A stretch of 64,000 nt of DNA. It comes from Salvelinus alpinus. Lineage: Eukaryota; Chordata; Actinopteri; Salmoniformes; Salmonidae. The stretch spans positions 10,400,076 to 10,464,075 of the forward strand of contig NC_092099.1 of assembly GCF_045679555.1 (NCBI RefSeq), given 5' to 3'. This document shows positions 10,246 through 39,658 of the stretch, one piece after another; the stretch's first letter is position 1, and each line of letters starts with the position of its first letter. The notes below the pieces were generated by a model that saw only the letters and a program-made list of their open reading frames with translations, ran no database searches and was not told the origin of the DNA. A program made the position numbers and the translations under genes.

Positions 10246-10639
10246 TGTAACGGCAGCCTTCCTCCTCTTCGTCTGAAGAGGAGGTGTAGCAGGGATCGGA
10301 CCAAAACGCAGCGTAGTTAGTGTCCATCATGTTTTAATAATAACAAAAACGTGAACACTACAAAAATACAAAATAACAAATGTGGCAAAACCGAAACAGT
10401 CCTATCTGGAGCAATGAACACAAAGACAGAAGACCCACAAACCCCAACACAAAACAAGCTACCTAAATATGGTTCCCAATCAGAGACAATGACTAACACC
10501 TGCCTCTGATTGAGAACCATATCAGGTCATACATAGAAACGGACAAACTAGACACACAACATAGAATGCCCACCCAGCTCACGTCCTGACCAACACTAAA
10601 ACAAAGAAAACACAAAAGAACTATGGTCAGAACGTGACA
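10246..10639 (-). mobile_element. Solo LTR (family A), inverted copy
   Basis: 394 bp beginning TGTAACGG and ending AACGTGACA on the plus strand, flanked by a perfect 5-bp duplication ATAAT (10241-10245 and 10640-10644). Its reverse complement matches 4646-5018 along most of its length (shared 'tctgattgggaaccatattt'). The TG...CA ends and 5-bp duplication support a solo LTR. Confidence 0.85.
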
Positions 10640-10644
10640 ATAAT

Positions 10645-10799
10645 CATCAATTTGTGACTGAGATTGCCTGAACAAAACGTGATAGTGTTATTGGTGTTGA
10701 TGTGGGTTCTGTTTAGGCCACTCAGGGCGTTTTTCAGCAGAACAAATGGTGAAACGCATAAGAAATACAGTATCTTGCTGCGTTTTGTAAACAGAGATC
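10645..10799 (-). repeat. Fragment of hAT-like element (5' of Tc1 insertion)
   Basis: The end of this piece, 'gttttgtaaacagagatc', and the sequence after the Tc1 insertion ('aatgcttcttaatgt') together match, in reverse, the element at 37797-39212 near 38550. This shows the Tc1 landed inside a copy of that element. Confidence 0.5.
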
Positions 10800-10801
10800 T
10801 A

Positions 10802-12350
10802 CAGTGCATTCGGAAAGTATTCAGACCCCTTGACCTTTTCCACATGTTGTTACATTACAGCCTTATCCTAAAATTGATTAAATTGTTTTCCCCCCCTCAT
10901 CAATCTACACATAATATCCCATAATGACAAAGCAAAAACAGGGTGTTAGACATTTTTGCAAAAAATAATAATAATACTGAAATAGCACATTTCAATAAGT
11001 ATTCAGACCCTTTACTCTGTACTTTGTTGAAGGACATTTGGTAGTGATTGCAGCCTCAAGTCTTCTTGGGTATGACACTGCAAGCTTGGCACACCTGTAT
11101 TTGGGGAGTTTCTCCCATTCTTCTCTGCAGATCTTCTCAAGCTCTGTCAGGTGAGATGGGGATTGTCGCTGCACAGCTATTTTCAGGTCTCTCCAGAGAT
11201 GTTTGATCAGGTTCAAGTCCGGGCTCTGGCTGGGCCACTCAAGGACATTCAGAGACTTGTCCAGAAAACACTCCTAAGATGTCTTGGCGGTGTGTTTAAG
11301 TTTGTTGTCCTGTGGAAGGTGAACCTTTGCCCCAGTCTGAGGTCCTGGAGATAGGTTTCCATCAAGGATATTTCTGTACGTTGCTCTGTTCATCTTTCCC
11401 TCGATCCCTGCCGCTGAAAAACATCCCCACAACATAATGCTGCCACCACCAGCTTCACCATAGGGATGGTGCCAGGTTACCTCCAGACGTGACACTTTTC
11501 ATTCAGACCAAAGAGTTAAATCTTGGTTTCATCAGACCAGAGAATCTTGCTTCTTATGGTCTGAGATTCCTTTAGTTGCCAAAAGGCAGACTCCAAGTGG
11601 GCTGTCATGTGCCTTTTACTGAGGAGTGGCTTCCGTCTGGCCACTCTACCATAAAGGCCTGATTGGTGGAGTGCTGCAGAGATGGTTGTCCCATTTCCAC
11701 AGAGGAACTCTGGAGCTCTGTCAGAGTGACCATTAGGCTCTTGGTCACCTCCCTGACAAAGGCCCTTCTTCCCCAATTGCTCAGTTTGGCCGGGTGGCAA
11801 GCTCTAGGAGCTCTAGAGTCATGGTGGTTCCAAACTTCTTCCATTTAAGAATGTTAGAGGCCATTGTGTTCTTGGGGACCTTCAATGCTGCATAATTTTT
11901 TTTTGTGCCCTTCTCCAGATTTGCACCTCGACACAATCCTGTCTTGGACCTCTACAGACAATTCATTCGACCTCATGGCTTGGTTTTTTCTCTGACATGC
12001 ACGGTCAACTATGGGACTTTATTTAGACGTGTGTGCCTTTCCAAATCATGTCCAATTAATTTAATTTACCACAGGTGGACTCCAATCAAGTTGTAGAAAC
12101 ATCTCAAGGATGACCAATGGAAAAAGAATGCACCTGAGCTCAATTTCGAGTCTCATAGCAAAGGGTCTGAATACTTATGTAAATAAGGTATTTGTTATTT
12201 TTTCTAAAAACCTGTTTTCGCTTTCTCAATATGGGGTATTGTGTGTAGATTGATGAGGAAAACAATTAATTTAATACATTTTATAATAAGGCTGTAACTA
12301 AACAAAATGTGGGAAAAGTGAAGGGGTCTGAATACTTTCCGAATGCGCTG
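10802..12350 (-). mobile_element. Full-length Tc1-like transposon
   Basis: 1549 bp with TIRs (CAGTGCATTCGGAAAGTATT at the left, mirrored 'aatactttccgaatgcgctg' at the right) and TA duplications at 10800-10801 and 12351-12352. Length and ends match Tc1/mariner elements common in salmonids. The transposase is on the minus strand and inactivated. Confidence 0.9.
10992..11844 (-). pseudogene. Tc1-like transposase, inactivated
   Basis: Minus-strand pieces in several frames. 11605-11844 and 11516-11800 hold the N-terminal helix-turn-helix region and [15 protein letters not shown]; 11274-11495 has SIMLWGCFSAAG; 10992-11216 has [15 protein letters not shown], the region of the third catalytic acidic residue, where the usual NPIE reads NLIK. 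Stops and frameshifts plus the lost Glu indicate a dead copy. Confidence 0.8.
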
Positions 12351-12352
12351 TA

Positions 12353-12800
12353 TAATGCTTCTTAATGTAATTTCTGCTCGGCATCAGACTAATTTTGTGC
12401 TTCAGTTGCACTTCTCCACTCGGATGAGAATTCATAAACAGGCATTCTATCAACAGTCAGCGCTCTGACTGATGTGTAGCTACTTTTCTCTGGTGAAATG
12501 CAAGATTAACTTCAAGCAAAACATTGGGAAATGTAGCTAGCACCATTCTTTCTATCATAAACATATGTTGGCCATGCATAGTTTTTGCAAAAAAGGCCTT
12601 GCCACTGTAAGAATTTACTTGTGTTGCACTTCTGTTGTCAGCTGATGAAAATGAAGCTATTTTCTTACGAATGTGTTGCACTAATGTATTTTCTGTGAAG
12701 GATCACTCTAGTTAAGCAAAAAAAAAATACTGTTGACATTCTATATAAAACACAGGTGAAATGGTTTTAAACGCAGATTTTTTGATGATCAGTGTTTTGA
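12353..12800 (-). repeat. Fragment of hAT-like element (3' of Tc1 insertion)
   Basis: Reverse complement resembles 38100-38560 and 50280-50570: shared pieces include 'gatgagaattcat', 'tttctatcataaaca' and 'caggtgaaatggtttt'. It is one of three copies of a dispersed family in this window. Confidence 0.65.
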
Positions 12801-13325
12801 AAATACGACCCCTGCGATATAGCCAACTGATATGGGAAGCTGGTTTAATGACTGATATTAGATTATGTAACAGAGACAGTAATATTATTATCTCCTATCA
12901 CCCTTCCTTGTGCATATCCATTTATAGGTTTTAGCCCCAAATAAAGATTGACCAACTTTATGCACACATGCATAGAAAATAAACAGGCAGTGCTGCTTCA
13001 AGCATTGCCCTCCATATAGCCTACTTGCATATGCTACACAAAATGACCATTTGTGTAAGTTATGCCACAAGCAATGGATTATCCATCATTTATTATCTTA
13101 GTGTTTTTATATGTATTTTTCACTTTTCTTCCTGACAGGTAAGCAAATAGATAGGCTCCTGTGCATTTATTTATCTGGGGTAGTCCACATCTGTAACATT
13201 TGCCACTGGTTTCGCGTGAGTCCTGGGATACATAAAAGCAATAAAAAACAGTCACTATGTATGTGTATCTAACTATCTGCAACTATAAACATTTGTATCC
13301 CTCTCCCAATATATGCAGTTATTAT
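12801..13325. other. No gene recognised
   Basis: Only short frames without motifs; no repeat boundaries seen. Confidence 0.4.
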
Positions 13326-13615
13326 AAGCTGGGTGGTTTGAGCCCTGAATTCTGATTGGCTGAAAGCCATGGTATATCAGACGTATACCACTGGGTATGA
13401 CAAAATATTTAGTTGTACTGCTCTAATTACATTGGTAACCAGTTTATAATAGCAATAAGGCTCCTCGGGGGTTTGTGATATATGGCCAATATACCACGGC
13501 TAAGGGCTATGTCCAGGCACTCCGCGTTGCGTGTTATGAACAGCGCTTAGCCGTGGTATATTGGCCATATACCAAACCTCCTCTGGCCTTATTGCTTAAT
13601 TATATAATTAATATT
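13326..13615. repeat. Palindromic dispersed repeat
   Basis: A repeat with an internal hairpin: 'tatatggccaatataccacg' plus 'gctaagggct' at about 13479-13510 is mirrored at about 13542-13572. Related copies lie at 61137-61700. The opening 'gagccctgaattctgattgg' is also shared with 61530. Confidence 0.75.
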
Positions 13616-14350
13616 GTTGTAACAACCACCTAAATCATGGATCCTGTCAGATCTTTTGCAACAATGTATCAATAATTGTCCACAAGGGCTTTGTTTTGAA
13701 TGCATTTACATCAATGATTTATATATGCATCATCACGCTGTGCTCGAGTCGTCGACTGGACTGTGCCGTGTGCTTCTGGCTGCTCACTGTATGCAGAGAT
13801 ACTTTTGAGGAGATGGTAAACTCCATTGGAATCGTATTACCGCCTATTGTGTACGTTGCCCAACTATGGCAATGCGCGATGCATTCTGGACGCTATCTCA
13901 AAAAAAATCTAACATTTGCATGAATTTCGTCAACAAGAATCACAACATTTCAAGTATTTTCCAAGACGGTAGATACGTTACTTGCTATCTGTAATATTGT
14001 ATAGCTTTGGAATCGTGACATTGCGTACTTTCGCGGAAAATAGGCACGTTTCTCGACTCATACCCTGACTTTGAGAAGGAATTTTGTGACGATTAGTTTA
14101 GCAACCATGTGACGCAACATGACAACGTGAACACGATTGGTCGGCAGTCTGCTGGGTGTCCATTCAATGCCAAATGGTATTCCTATCTCCACCTTTCTGT
14201 AATATCTCTGCTGTAGATATATTGACAGGAGACCGCGGGGACAAAAACACTGTAGGCAGTGCAGAAAGGACGAGAGAAGGCTGCTGGAGCCGTCCAGAAG
14301 ATTTTATTGTTTTGCATTTTAACTAACAAGGCTTTTCGGCAAACATATAT
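13616..14350. other. SLC40A1 upstream region and likely promoter / 5' leader
   Basis: About 0.9 kb before the ferroportin start codon contains no recognised repeat or other gene. The transcription start cannot be fixed from sequence alone; it must lie upstream of the IRE at 14351. Short frames here (13696, 14259) show no protein features. Confidence 0.45.
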
Positions 14351-14390
14351 CTTTCCAACTTCAGCTACAGTGATAGCTAAGTTTGGAAAG
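14351..14390 (+). promoter_or_regulatory. Iron-responsive element (IRE) in the SLC40A1 5' leader
   Basis: A canonical IRE hairpin: loop CAGTGA (14368-14373), upper stem AGCTA/TAGCT (14363-14367 and 14374-14378), the unpaired bulge C at 14362, and a long lower stem CTTTCCAACTT pairing with AAGTTTGGAAAG (14379-14390). The form matches the ferroportin 5' IRE of other vertebrates. It lies about 120 bases before the ATG. In iron-poor cells, iron-regulatory proteins bind such a 5' IRE and block translation. Confidence 0.95.
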
Positions 14391-14512
14391 GAGAAAGGGG
14401 AGTTTTGGAGTGCGTTTATCGAAAATTCAATGCACCGAGTATCGCCTGCATCGAAAGCCTGTACAAAGGGAAATAAATATTGACTAAATTATTTTGAGAA
14501 AAAATATTACAA

Positions 14513-32068
<17,556 letters not shown>

Positions 32069-32716
32069 CCCATTAAAGAGACTCTTTCCCTGCTTACAGC
32101 TCCGCCTGCAGTACACAAATACTCCCTTCTCCTCCAGCCCCCTAGCCATCAACCTAAACATGCTTGTGGCCCCGGCAGGACTAATGTATTTACTTCTGCG
32201 CCTTACCCTAGCAGGTGCTGTCCTTTGTCATTGTAGATAGCATTTGCCGTTCGCTGAGGGAGAAGGGTAGTGCGGCCGCAGACATAGAGAAGGAGTCTCA
32301 GACAAACAACCCAGATCATAAGTGTCACAAAAAACCACTTCCCTACTTCCAATATTTAAATGTAGCCGTCTTGTCATGCATTCAGCTTAAAAGCTAAACT
32401 AAGGTGGAAAATTGCAGGTATTGCCACTTGCAGTTACTACGGTTACAGCTGGGTACTGCTCAAGTATGTGCTAGTGCTGTTTGCATCTCATTACAGCTCT
32501 GCATCAGCCGTGGGATTCTTATATCCGCTTTCAAGCCATTTGTTTCTCAGTAGTTTATTGGTGCTATAAATCATTCATGCTAGCATTTCAGTTATTTCAG
32601 CTTTAGTAATTAATTCTTTAGATCGGTTCTTGCTCATTTCTCTTTAATACATGGTTATAAGGGTTATGCAAATATATTTATTCAAGGAGCGCAAATACTT
32701 ATGTTTATCTATACAT
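32069..32716 (+). other. slc40a1 3' flank / probable 3' UTR
   Basis: Non-coding after the stop codon; no clear AATAAA in the first 650 bp, so the 3' UTR may run further, past the transposon insertions. Confidence 0.5.
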
Positions 32717-32718
32717 GG

Positions 32719-33210
32719 AGTGTACAATACATTAGGAACACCTGCTCTTTCTATGACGGACTGACCAGGTGAACATTACGATCCTTATTGGTGACAACTG
32801 TTAAATCCACTTCGAAGACAGGTTAAAGAAGGATTTTAAGCCATGAGATAGAGACATGGATTGTGTGTGTGCCATGGATGGTGAATAGGCAAGACAAAAT
32901 ATTTAAGTTCCTTTGAACGGGGTATTGTAGTAGATGCCAGGTGCACCGGTTTGAGTGTGTCAAGAACTGCAACGCTGCTGGGTTTTTCACGCTCAACAAT
33001 TTCCCGTGTGTATCAAGAATGGTCCACCACCCAAAGGACAGCCAGCCAACTTGACAACTGTGGGAAGCACTGGAGTCAACATGGGCCAGCATCCCTGGGG
33101 AACGCTTGACACATTGTATAGTCCATGCACCAACTAATTGAGGCTGTTCTGAGGGCAAAAAGGGGTGCAACTCAATATTAGGTAGGTATTGCTAATGTTT
33201 TGTACACTCA
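32719..33210. mobile_element. Short inverted-repeat element (Tc1-like MITE)
   Basis: About 0.5 kb bounded by 'gtgtacaatacattaggaac' and its mirror 'gctaatgttttgtacac'. The interior carries a small remnant of Tc1-type coding sequence (TLLGFSRSTISRVYQEW in one reading near 32970). Deleted derivative of a transposon. Confidence 0.7.
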
Positions 33211-33557
33211 GGTGTATATTCTCAATGTATCATCACTATTGTCTTTCTCACCCATGGTGGTGCTAATGTACTAGCTCTAGCAACAGCTGGAAAACTGTGC
33301 ATTCACATTAACAACGCTCTCAATTACCAAAGTGGACCTTCTTATATAGCTTAAAGGAAATGAGGGGAAAACCGATTTGTTACATTTGTTTGAGCATTCC
33401 AAATAATTATTTGATGTGAAGTGACAGTGAAACTTGTATAAGCTCATTAACGCTATTGTGTACACTTACGATCTCGACCCCCCTCCCCCCCGCCGCAATT
33501 CTCTTAACTATAGCATAACAATGTAAACTACTAGTTATTTGTCATGATTGATTTCTA

Positions 33558-35011
33558 CAGCACCTTCAGAAAGTATTCACACACCTTGTCTTTTTCCACA
33601 TTATGTGTTACAGCCTGATTTTAAACTGAGATTGTGTTCCTAGCCTACACACAATACCCCATATCGTCAGTGGAATTGTTTCACATTTTTACAAATTAAA
33701 AATGAAAAGCTGAAATGTCTTGAGTCAATAAGAATTCAACCCCTTTGTTATGGCACACCTAGATAAGTTCAGGAGTAAAAATGTGCTTAACAAGTCACAT
33801 GGACTCACTGTGTACAATGAGTTTAACATGATTTTTTTAAATGACTAACTCACCTCTGTACCCCACACATACAGATAATTTTAAGGTCCCTCAGTCGAGC
33901 AGTGAATATCAAACAGATTCAACCACAAAGACCAGCAAGGTTTTCCAATGCCTCAAAGAAGGGCACCTATTGGCAAAAATGTAAAGAAAAGCAGACGTTG
34001 AATATCCCTTTGAGCATGGTGAAGTTATTAATTACACTTTGGATGGTGTATCAATACACGCAGTCACTACAAAGATACAGGCGTCCTTCATAACTCAGTT
34101 GCCGGAGTGGAAGGAAACCGATCGGGGATTTCAGCATGAGGCCAATGGTGACTTTAAAACTACTAGTTTAAATGGCTGTGATAGGACAAAACTGAGGATG
34201 GATCAACAGCAATACGAACAAAATTGACAGTGAAAAGGAAGCCTGTACTGAATAAAATATATTCCTAAACATGCATCCCGTTTCAAACAAGATACTGCCA
34301 GAAAATGTGCCAAAGCAATTCCCTTTTTGTCCTGAATACAAAAAGTTGTTTGGGGGTAAATCCAATACAACACATTAAAGTACCACTCTCCATATTTTCA
34401 AGCATAGTAGTGGCTGCATCATGTTATGGGTATGCTTGTAATAGTTAAGAACTGGATAGTACAAAAAAGAAACGGAATGGAGCCAAACACAGGCAAAATC
34501 AGTGGAAAACCTGGTTGTCCGCTTTCCAACATACACTGGGAGATGAATTCACCTTTCAGCAGAACAATAACCGAAAACACAAGGCCAAATCTACAATGGA
34601 ATTGCTTACCAAGAAGACAGTGAATGTGGCCGAGTTACAGTTGACATATCTAATTGAAAATCAAAATGGCAAGACCTGAAAATGGTTGTCTTGCAATGAT
34701 CAACAACCAATTTGACAAAGCTTGAAGAATTTTGAAAATAATAAAAATGGGCAAATGTTGCACAATCCAGGTGTGGAAAGCTTAGACTTACCCAGAAAAA
34801 CTCACAGCTGTAATCGCTGCCAAAGGTGCTTCTACAAAGTATTGACACAGGGGTATGAATACTTATGGAAACTAGATATCTATATATATACTTTTAATTT
34901 TGTCATTGTGTGGTATTGTGTAGATGGCGGAGAGAAAAAAAGTAATACATTTTGAATTCAGGCTGTAACAATGTAGAATAAGTCAAGGGGTATGAATACT
35001 TTAAGTGATTG
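33558..35011 (+). mobile_element. Tc1-like transposon, degenerate
   Basis: Left TIR CAGCACCTTCAGAAAGTATT after TA; right end 'ggggtatgaatactttaagt' near 34987-35006. Plus-strand transposase is reduced to fragments in all frames with many stops (for example WKAMNVAELQLT-type traces near 34620). An old copy. Confidence 0.75.
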
Positions 35012-35013
35012 TA

Positions 35014-37796
35014 CTATGTCCATAATAATGGCTGAGCTCCTGCCTCCCCACTTTGAGGTTAACTGAAGGACTTTTAGTTTCCTGGCAGGACCATGATACC
35101 GAGCCATCATTACGCTAAGCTCTGCCACAAAACGCACACACACAGCGCAATTGTAAACCCAGACACTGGGTGAGCATGAAAAACCGTACCACCTTTTTCC
35201 TGTGGGCGGATTTCAAAATCCCTCCCAAGTTTACCTGTGATTTTCCCCTCTTCCCCCCTTAGTCTAGCAGACCTCCCCACCCCGTGTTCACTTGCCAGAG
35301 TAGAAAGTCAGCATCTTCAGGTTGTCTCAGCTGGCCAAGGACTGCCATTACACCAACCAGGTGGTTGCCAGGCAGAACTGTAGGTTTGGAGCTCTTGGAG
35401 CTCTCCAACACCACTAAAAGGTTTGCAGAAGCCTTTTTTTTTTAAATGTGGTTTGACTCACTAATACTCACATGTTCACAATAGACTATGGTTATTACCT
35501 CTGCCCATGAAAACCATGGCTGAGATTTTGTAATGAAAATATTAGGATTGGTGCAGAGTATAGCCATGGCACTATAAGAGAACAGTGAGGCCTTTCTTTA
35601 CATCTGCCTACAAGAGCCTTTTAATACACCGCCCAGAGCTAGAGTCGGACAGAACTGCGGGTTTGTGGAACTGCAGCTGGTGTTCTGTAGAGAAATGCCA
35701 GGAACTGAGCTCTATGTTGATGTTTGGCATGGGTTACCCCTCAAATGGAAAGTAAGCACATTCTCCAGAAAATGTGTTTAACATTTATTCAGGAATACTT
35801 CAGACAAGGCAATTTTATATTTTTCATATAACAATCGCCGTCAATTGATATATACTATTTGATACACTGTACTGGATGTACATTTTTTGTAGTTGAACAT
35901 TGTCAGATTGTTGTCTTTAAATGTTGGTCTGGTTTTTAAATGTTTTTATATAAGTGTTAACTTCTCAATTAGCAAATATATGTTTTCTGAACGATTTGTG
36001 AAATTTCTCTGCCTCGTGTTTACAAGCAATGCTCTCATGCATAATAGTAATGGGATTTTTTTGTTGATAGTTACAGATCACAGTATAATTTTTTTTTGCT
36101 ACCGTTTGTAGTGTACACTAGCGCTGGTCGGCTGTACCTGCACCAAAACCCCGATATTTTTCATTCTATAGCATCTTTTTAAAACAGCGAGCCAACATGT
36201 TTTCAGGACTTATTTCCCTGACAGATCAAAACGAGTTGTTTTCTCATGCTCTCGTCTCTCTGCAGCAGACATAGTGAGCCATTTGTTTGGAACATCAAAT
36301 CTCAATACATATAGAATCATGAGAATCGCAATACATATCGTATCGGCACTGAAGTATCGTGATATCATAAGGTTCCTAGCAATTCCCAGCCCTAATGCAT
36401 AAACCAAGAAAATCATGAGTACACTGTTCCAATGGACCATAATATGTACTGTCCATAATCTCCCATCATTGTTAAATACAGAAAAAGCATCGTTAGATAA
36501 TCTGTTTAAAACAAAATATTGAATCATTGTGAAATCATTATGTAATCACAGCTTTCAACATTCGAGGAGTAAATTGAGATGTTTGTATGCAATAATTACA
36601 TCACACTCCATTGAAGTGGAGGACGGTTATACAGCTTGTATTGCATGAGTTCTGAAATAAATAAAAAAAGTCTTTACACTCTGTCTCGTTAGTGTTTTAT
36701 GTTATCACAGGAACCAATTCATTGTACTGTATAAGAAGACTGCAGCCATTTTAAGAGGCCCCCTCAGTCAGTTCCTAGTCCCAGTTCTCTAGCTCTGGCC
36801 AGGCCGCCACTGTGCAGGTTCACATTCCACTGGGGTTTGTCCCTAATCTGCCCCAGAAGCTCCTTTGACAGCCAGTGTTAAATGGACTGACTGGCTAAGC
36901 TGAACTGTATGATCTAGACCTGTGTGCTTGCAGGCGAAAGACAAAGAGTGACCTGGTTTCCCACAACATGAGTGACAGATTGGGCAGAACAGACCCGTGT
37001 GGCCAGTAGATCGACTGGCTTTTCTGGATTTGCATCAGCGCCGCCTGTCCCCCAATTGCTCACAAGCTCTCTAAGAGGCCTAGTGCATTATATTGACACA
37101 CTCTACCCAACAGTTACAAACGCTCCTCCTTGCCTTGAGGGTTTAAGGGGAAAAGTGCACTTTAAGAAGTCCAATGTCTACTTAAATTAACTAAGACTCC
37201 AGATAAAACAGACATGCAGAAGATTTGAGTTTGTTTCCTCAGATAATGTCACGCTGATCTTAAGAAACATGAACATAAAAAAAAAAAATCTTAATAGTTC
37301 CGATTTCTTTCATAATTCTTTCTAAATTAACCCCTTTTTTAAAATTAGGAGCACAGTGACCTATGGCCCGACATTGCCGATAGCACCTTAAAAACACAAC
37401 AGGCTTTCTACCCTCAGTGGTTTCTATTCTGGTTAAATGGAATCAGGTTTACAGTCCCAGGTGATATTGGGTCACTAACACGCTAAACATACCTCACTGA
37501 CTAAACATATCATTTTGGGCCAATAGGGAAACCAACTGAGGGTGACCCAGTTTCTGCTGAGGCAGACCTACGTACGCTTTGTCAACTTGAGGAACAGAAA
37601 AATGTGACTTGGTCAGTTTTAAGTTCCTTGTCAGGGCTTGGAGCTCATTCTACCTCTAGGAACTACAATTACATCCATGAATGTGTATGCCAGCAATCTT
37701 GACACAATGAATCACAATGACACTATGAATAACATTGATTGACTCACTTATCAAAGTCCAGCTAGTGCAATCTGCATAATAAACAATACTGCATGG
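35014..37796. other. Intergenic sequence between slc40a1 and wdr75
   Basis: No gene recognised. 'gaaataaataaaaaaag' at about 36654-36670 contains an AATAAA and could be a distal slc40a1 polyadenylation site, unproven. 37258-37290 is A-rich. Confidence 0.4.
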
Positions 37797-39212
37797 TAGG
37801 CTTGGGCAGTATACTGGGGTATTTGGAAATAGCCAGGGGATGGTTTTTCCAATACCCTTTAAAATAATTTATTTGAAGTTTTTCGCTACATTTTTATTTT
37901 TGTAGCTACTTTAGGTAAATAGCTGCAGTCAACTTGTGCAATACGTTAGGAGATAAAGCAGATCGCGTTCTTTATTTCACCTGTGACATTATGAAGCATA
38001 CAGTAGTTCCCCAGAACAGTTGAGCCAGTCACCTGTTTGTTTGTTTGTAAATAGCGCAACCGTAGAAAATGGGAGCAGGTGAGTCCAGCTGTGGTATTGA
38101 CAAGGATTGCATTTTATATTGAAAGTCAAGAGTTTTTTTGCTTCACAGAAAATACATTAGTGCCACATGTCTGAAAATAAATGAACTTTCAGATGACAAC
38201 AGAAGCGCAACGCTATTTGGCAGGCAGACATACAAGTAAATGAGCTTACAATGAAAAAGCAAGGTATTTTTGTAAAAAAAAACAATGCATGGCCGTCAAA
38301 TTTCTAAATGTTTATCATAGAAAGAATGTAGCCATCTACATTTCCGAATGTTTTGCTTAAAGTTAATCTTTCATTTTACCAGAGAAAAGTAGGCTGGTTA
38401 CACTGAGAAAAGTACCAGAGAAAAGTAGCTACACCGTCAGAGCATTGACTATCAGTGATAGATGAGAATTCATGAACGGCATTCTGAATGGAGAAGTGCA
38501 ACTGAAGCACAAAATGTCTGACACCGAGCAGAAATGACAATAAGAAGCATTTTAGATCTGACTTTAGAAAACACTGAAAGATCTATGACTTTTTCCTGTG
38601 TGAAAAACGCAGAATCTCGCAACCCCTAAATTTAATTTGCTAGTTATCTAAGTAAGTGGCTGAATTAATAATGTGAGGGTGAATCATAGTGTTAGCTTTC
38701 TGCAGTGTTTGAGAAGTCAAAGCCCTTTGGATGAGTTATCTGTAGGCTAGAGCCAGTGGTGTCTCAATTTCCTTGTGTTTTTCTCCTCTCAGTTCTCGGC
38801 CTGTCTGCTGCTCCTCCCCCACTCTTTTTCAAGCAGAGCAGGCAGGCTCGTTGCCGTAGCGACCAGTACTGTTCTTGCTTCATACAAGCATGCCTCAAAA
38901 CTTTGTTCATTTGAGCAATGTCTTTCGTTTACATTCGCTTGTAAAAGTCCAAACTCACAAAAGGACATTTGGTAAGTCCTACCTATACACGTATAACTTT
39001 ATGAGCTGGATTGCCTGTCTTTGGCATTTCATTTATTTTTGTTTGCGCTTGTTAGCATATCTAGCTATGGAAATGCGCTATTACTTGTGCTAATTTTGTT
39101 ACCATTCTGGTAATAGACACCCAATTGGCTTTTTTGGCGCCCTCTTGTGTACTAAGCCGATAATAAGTAAATCTCGGGATGAGAAACGGTATGACGATAC
39201 TGCCCAACCTTA
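37797..39212. mobile_element. hAT-type element, about 1.4 kb
   Basis: Ends TAGGCTTGGGCAGTAT and ATACTGCCCAACCTTA are inverted repeats. Flanks CTGCATGG (37789-37796) and CTGCATAG (39213-39220) make an 8-bp duplication with one mismatch. Internal sequence 38100-38560 recurs at 12353-12800 (inverted) and 50280-50570. No intact transposase. Confidence 0.75.
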
Positions 39213-39363
39213 CTGCATAGAGACAGACATACTACATAGTGAGATTGTGTATATATAGACACACACAAACAATTTTTTTTTAAGTACAGCAAAACTAAAA
39301 TGATCTTGGGAGGGTGATGCCAAAAATGATAAGCATGATACGGCACATTTGAAAATTGAAATA

Positions 39364-39369
39364 TTTTAT
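39364..39369 (-). terminator. wdr75 polyadenylation signal
   Basis: AATAAA on the minus strand (plus-strand TTTATT), 70 bases after the wdr75 stop codon. Confidence 0.65.
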
Positions 39370-39438
39370 TACATCAAAATACAGCCATAGGAAAACTATG
39401 ACTGGGTAAAGTGTGTGTGTGTTTTGGCTTGGTAAAGG

Positions 39439-39658
39439 TTAACATTCCAGGAGGCTACTGAGCCAGCTGTGGTCAAAATGTTTCACTCTCCTCAGTTCCC
39501 GCTCCTGGGCTTTCGTGAGAGCTGGTGCCCCCAACTCCTCACCTGGGCCCCATGCTGCCGACCCCCCCAGATCCTGCCTGGCGTCTCGGAGCTCTGCTTC
39601 CCCTTCAGAGTCCTCTTCCTCACTCTCCATTTCCTCTTCTACAGGTTCCTTTTCCTCT
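39439..39658 (-). CDS. wdr75: wdr75 coding exon 20 (terminal)
   Basis: 220 bp encoding an acidic stretch ([20 protein letters not shown]), then [20 protein letters not shown] and LSSLLEC with TAA at 39441-39439. The acidic tail plus basic end is the family's C-terminal arrangement. Confidence 0.94.

Noticed and set aside
36654-36670. Confident polyadenylation site for slc40a1
   Set aside because: AATAAA is present but 4.6 kb beyond the stop codon, past transposons; without transcript data it cannot be assigned.
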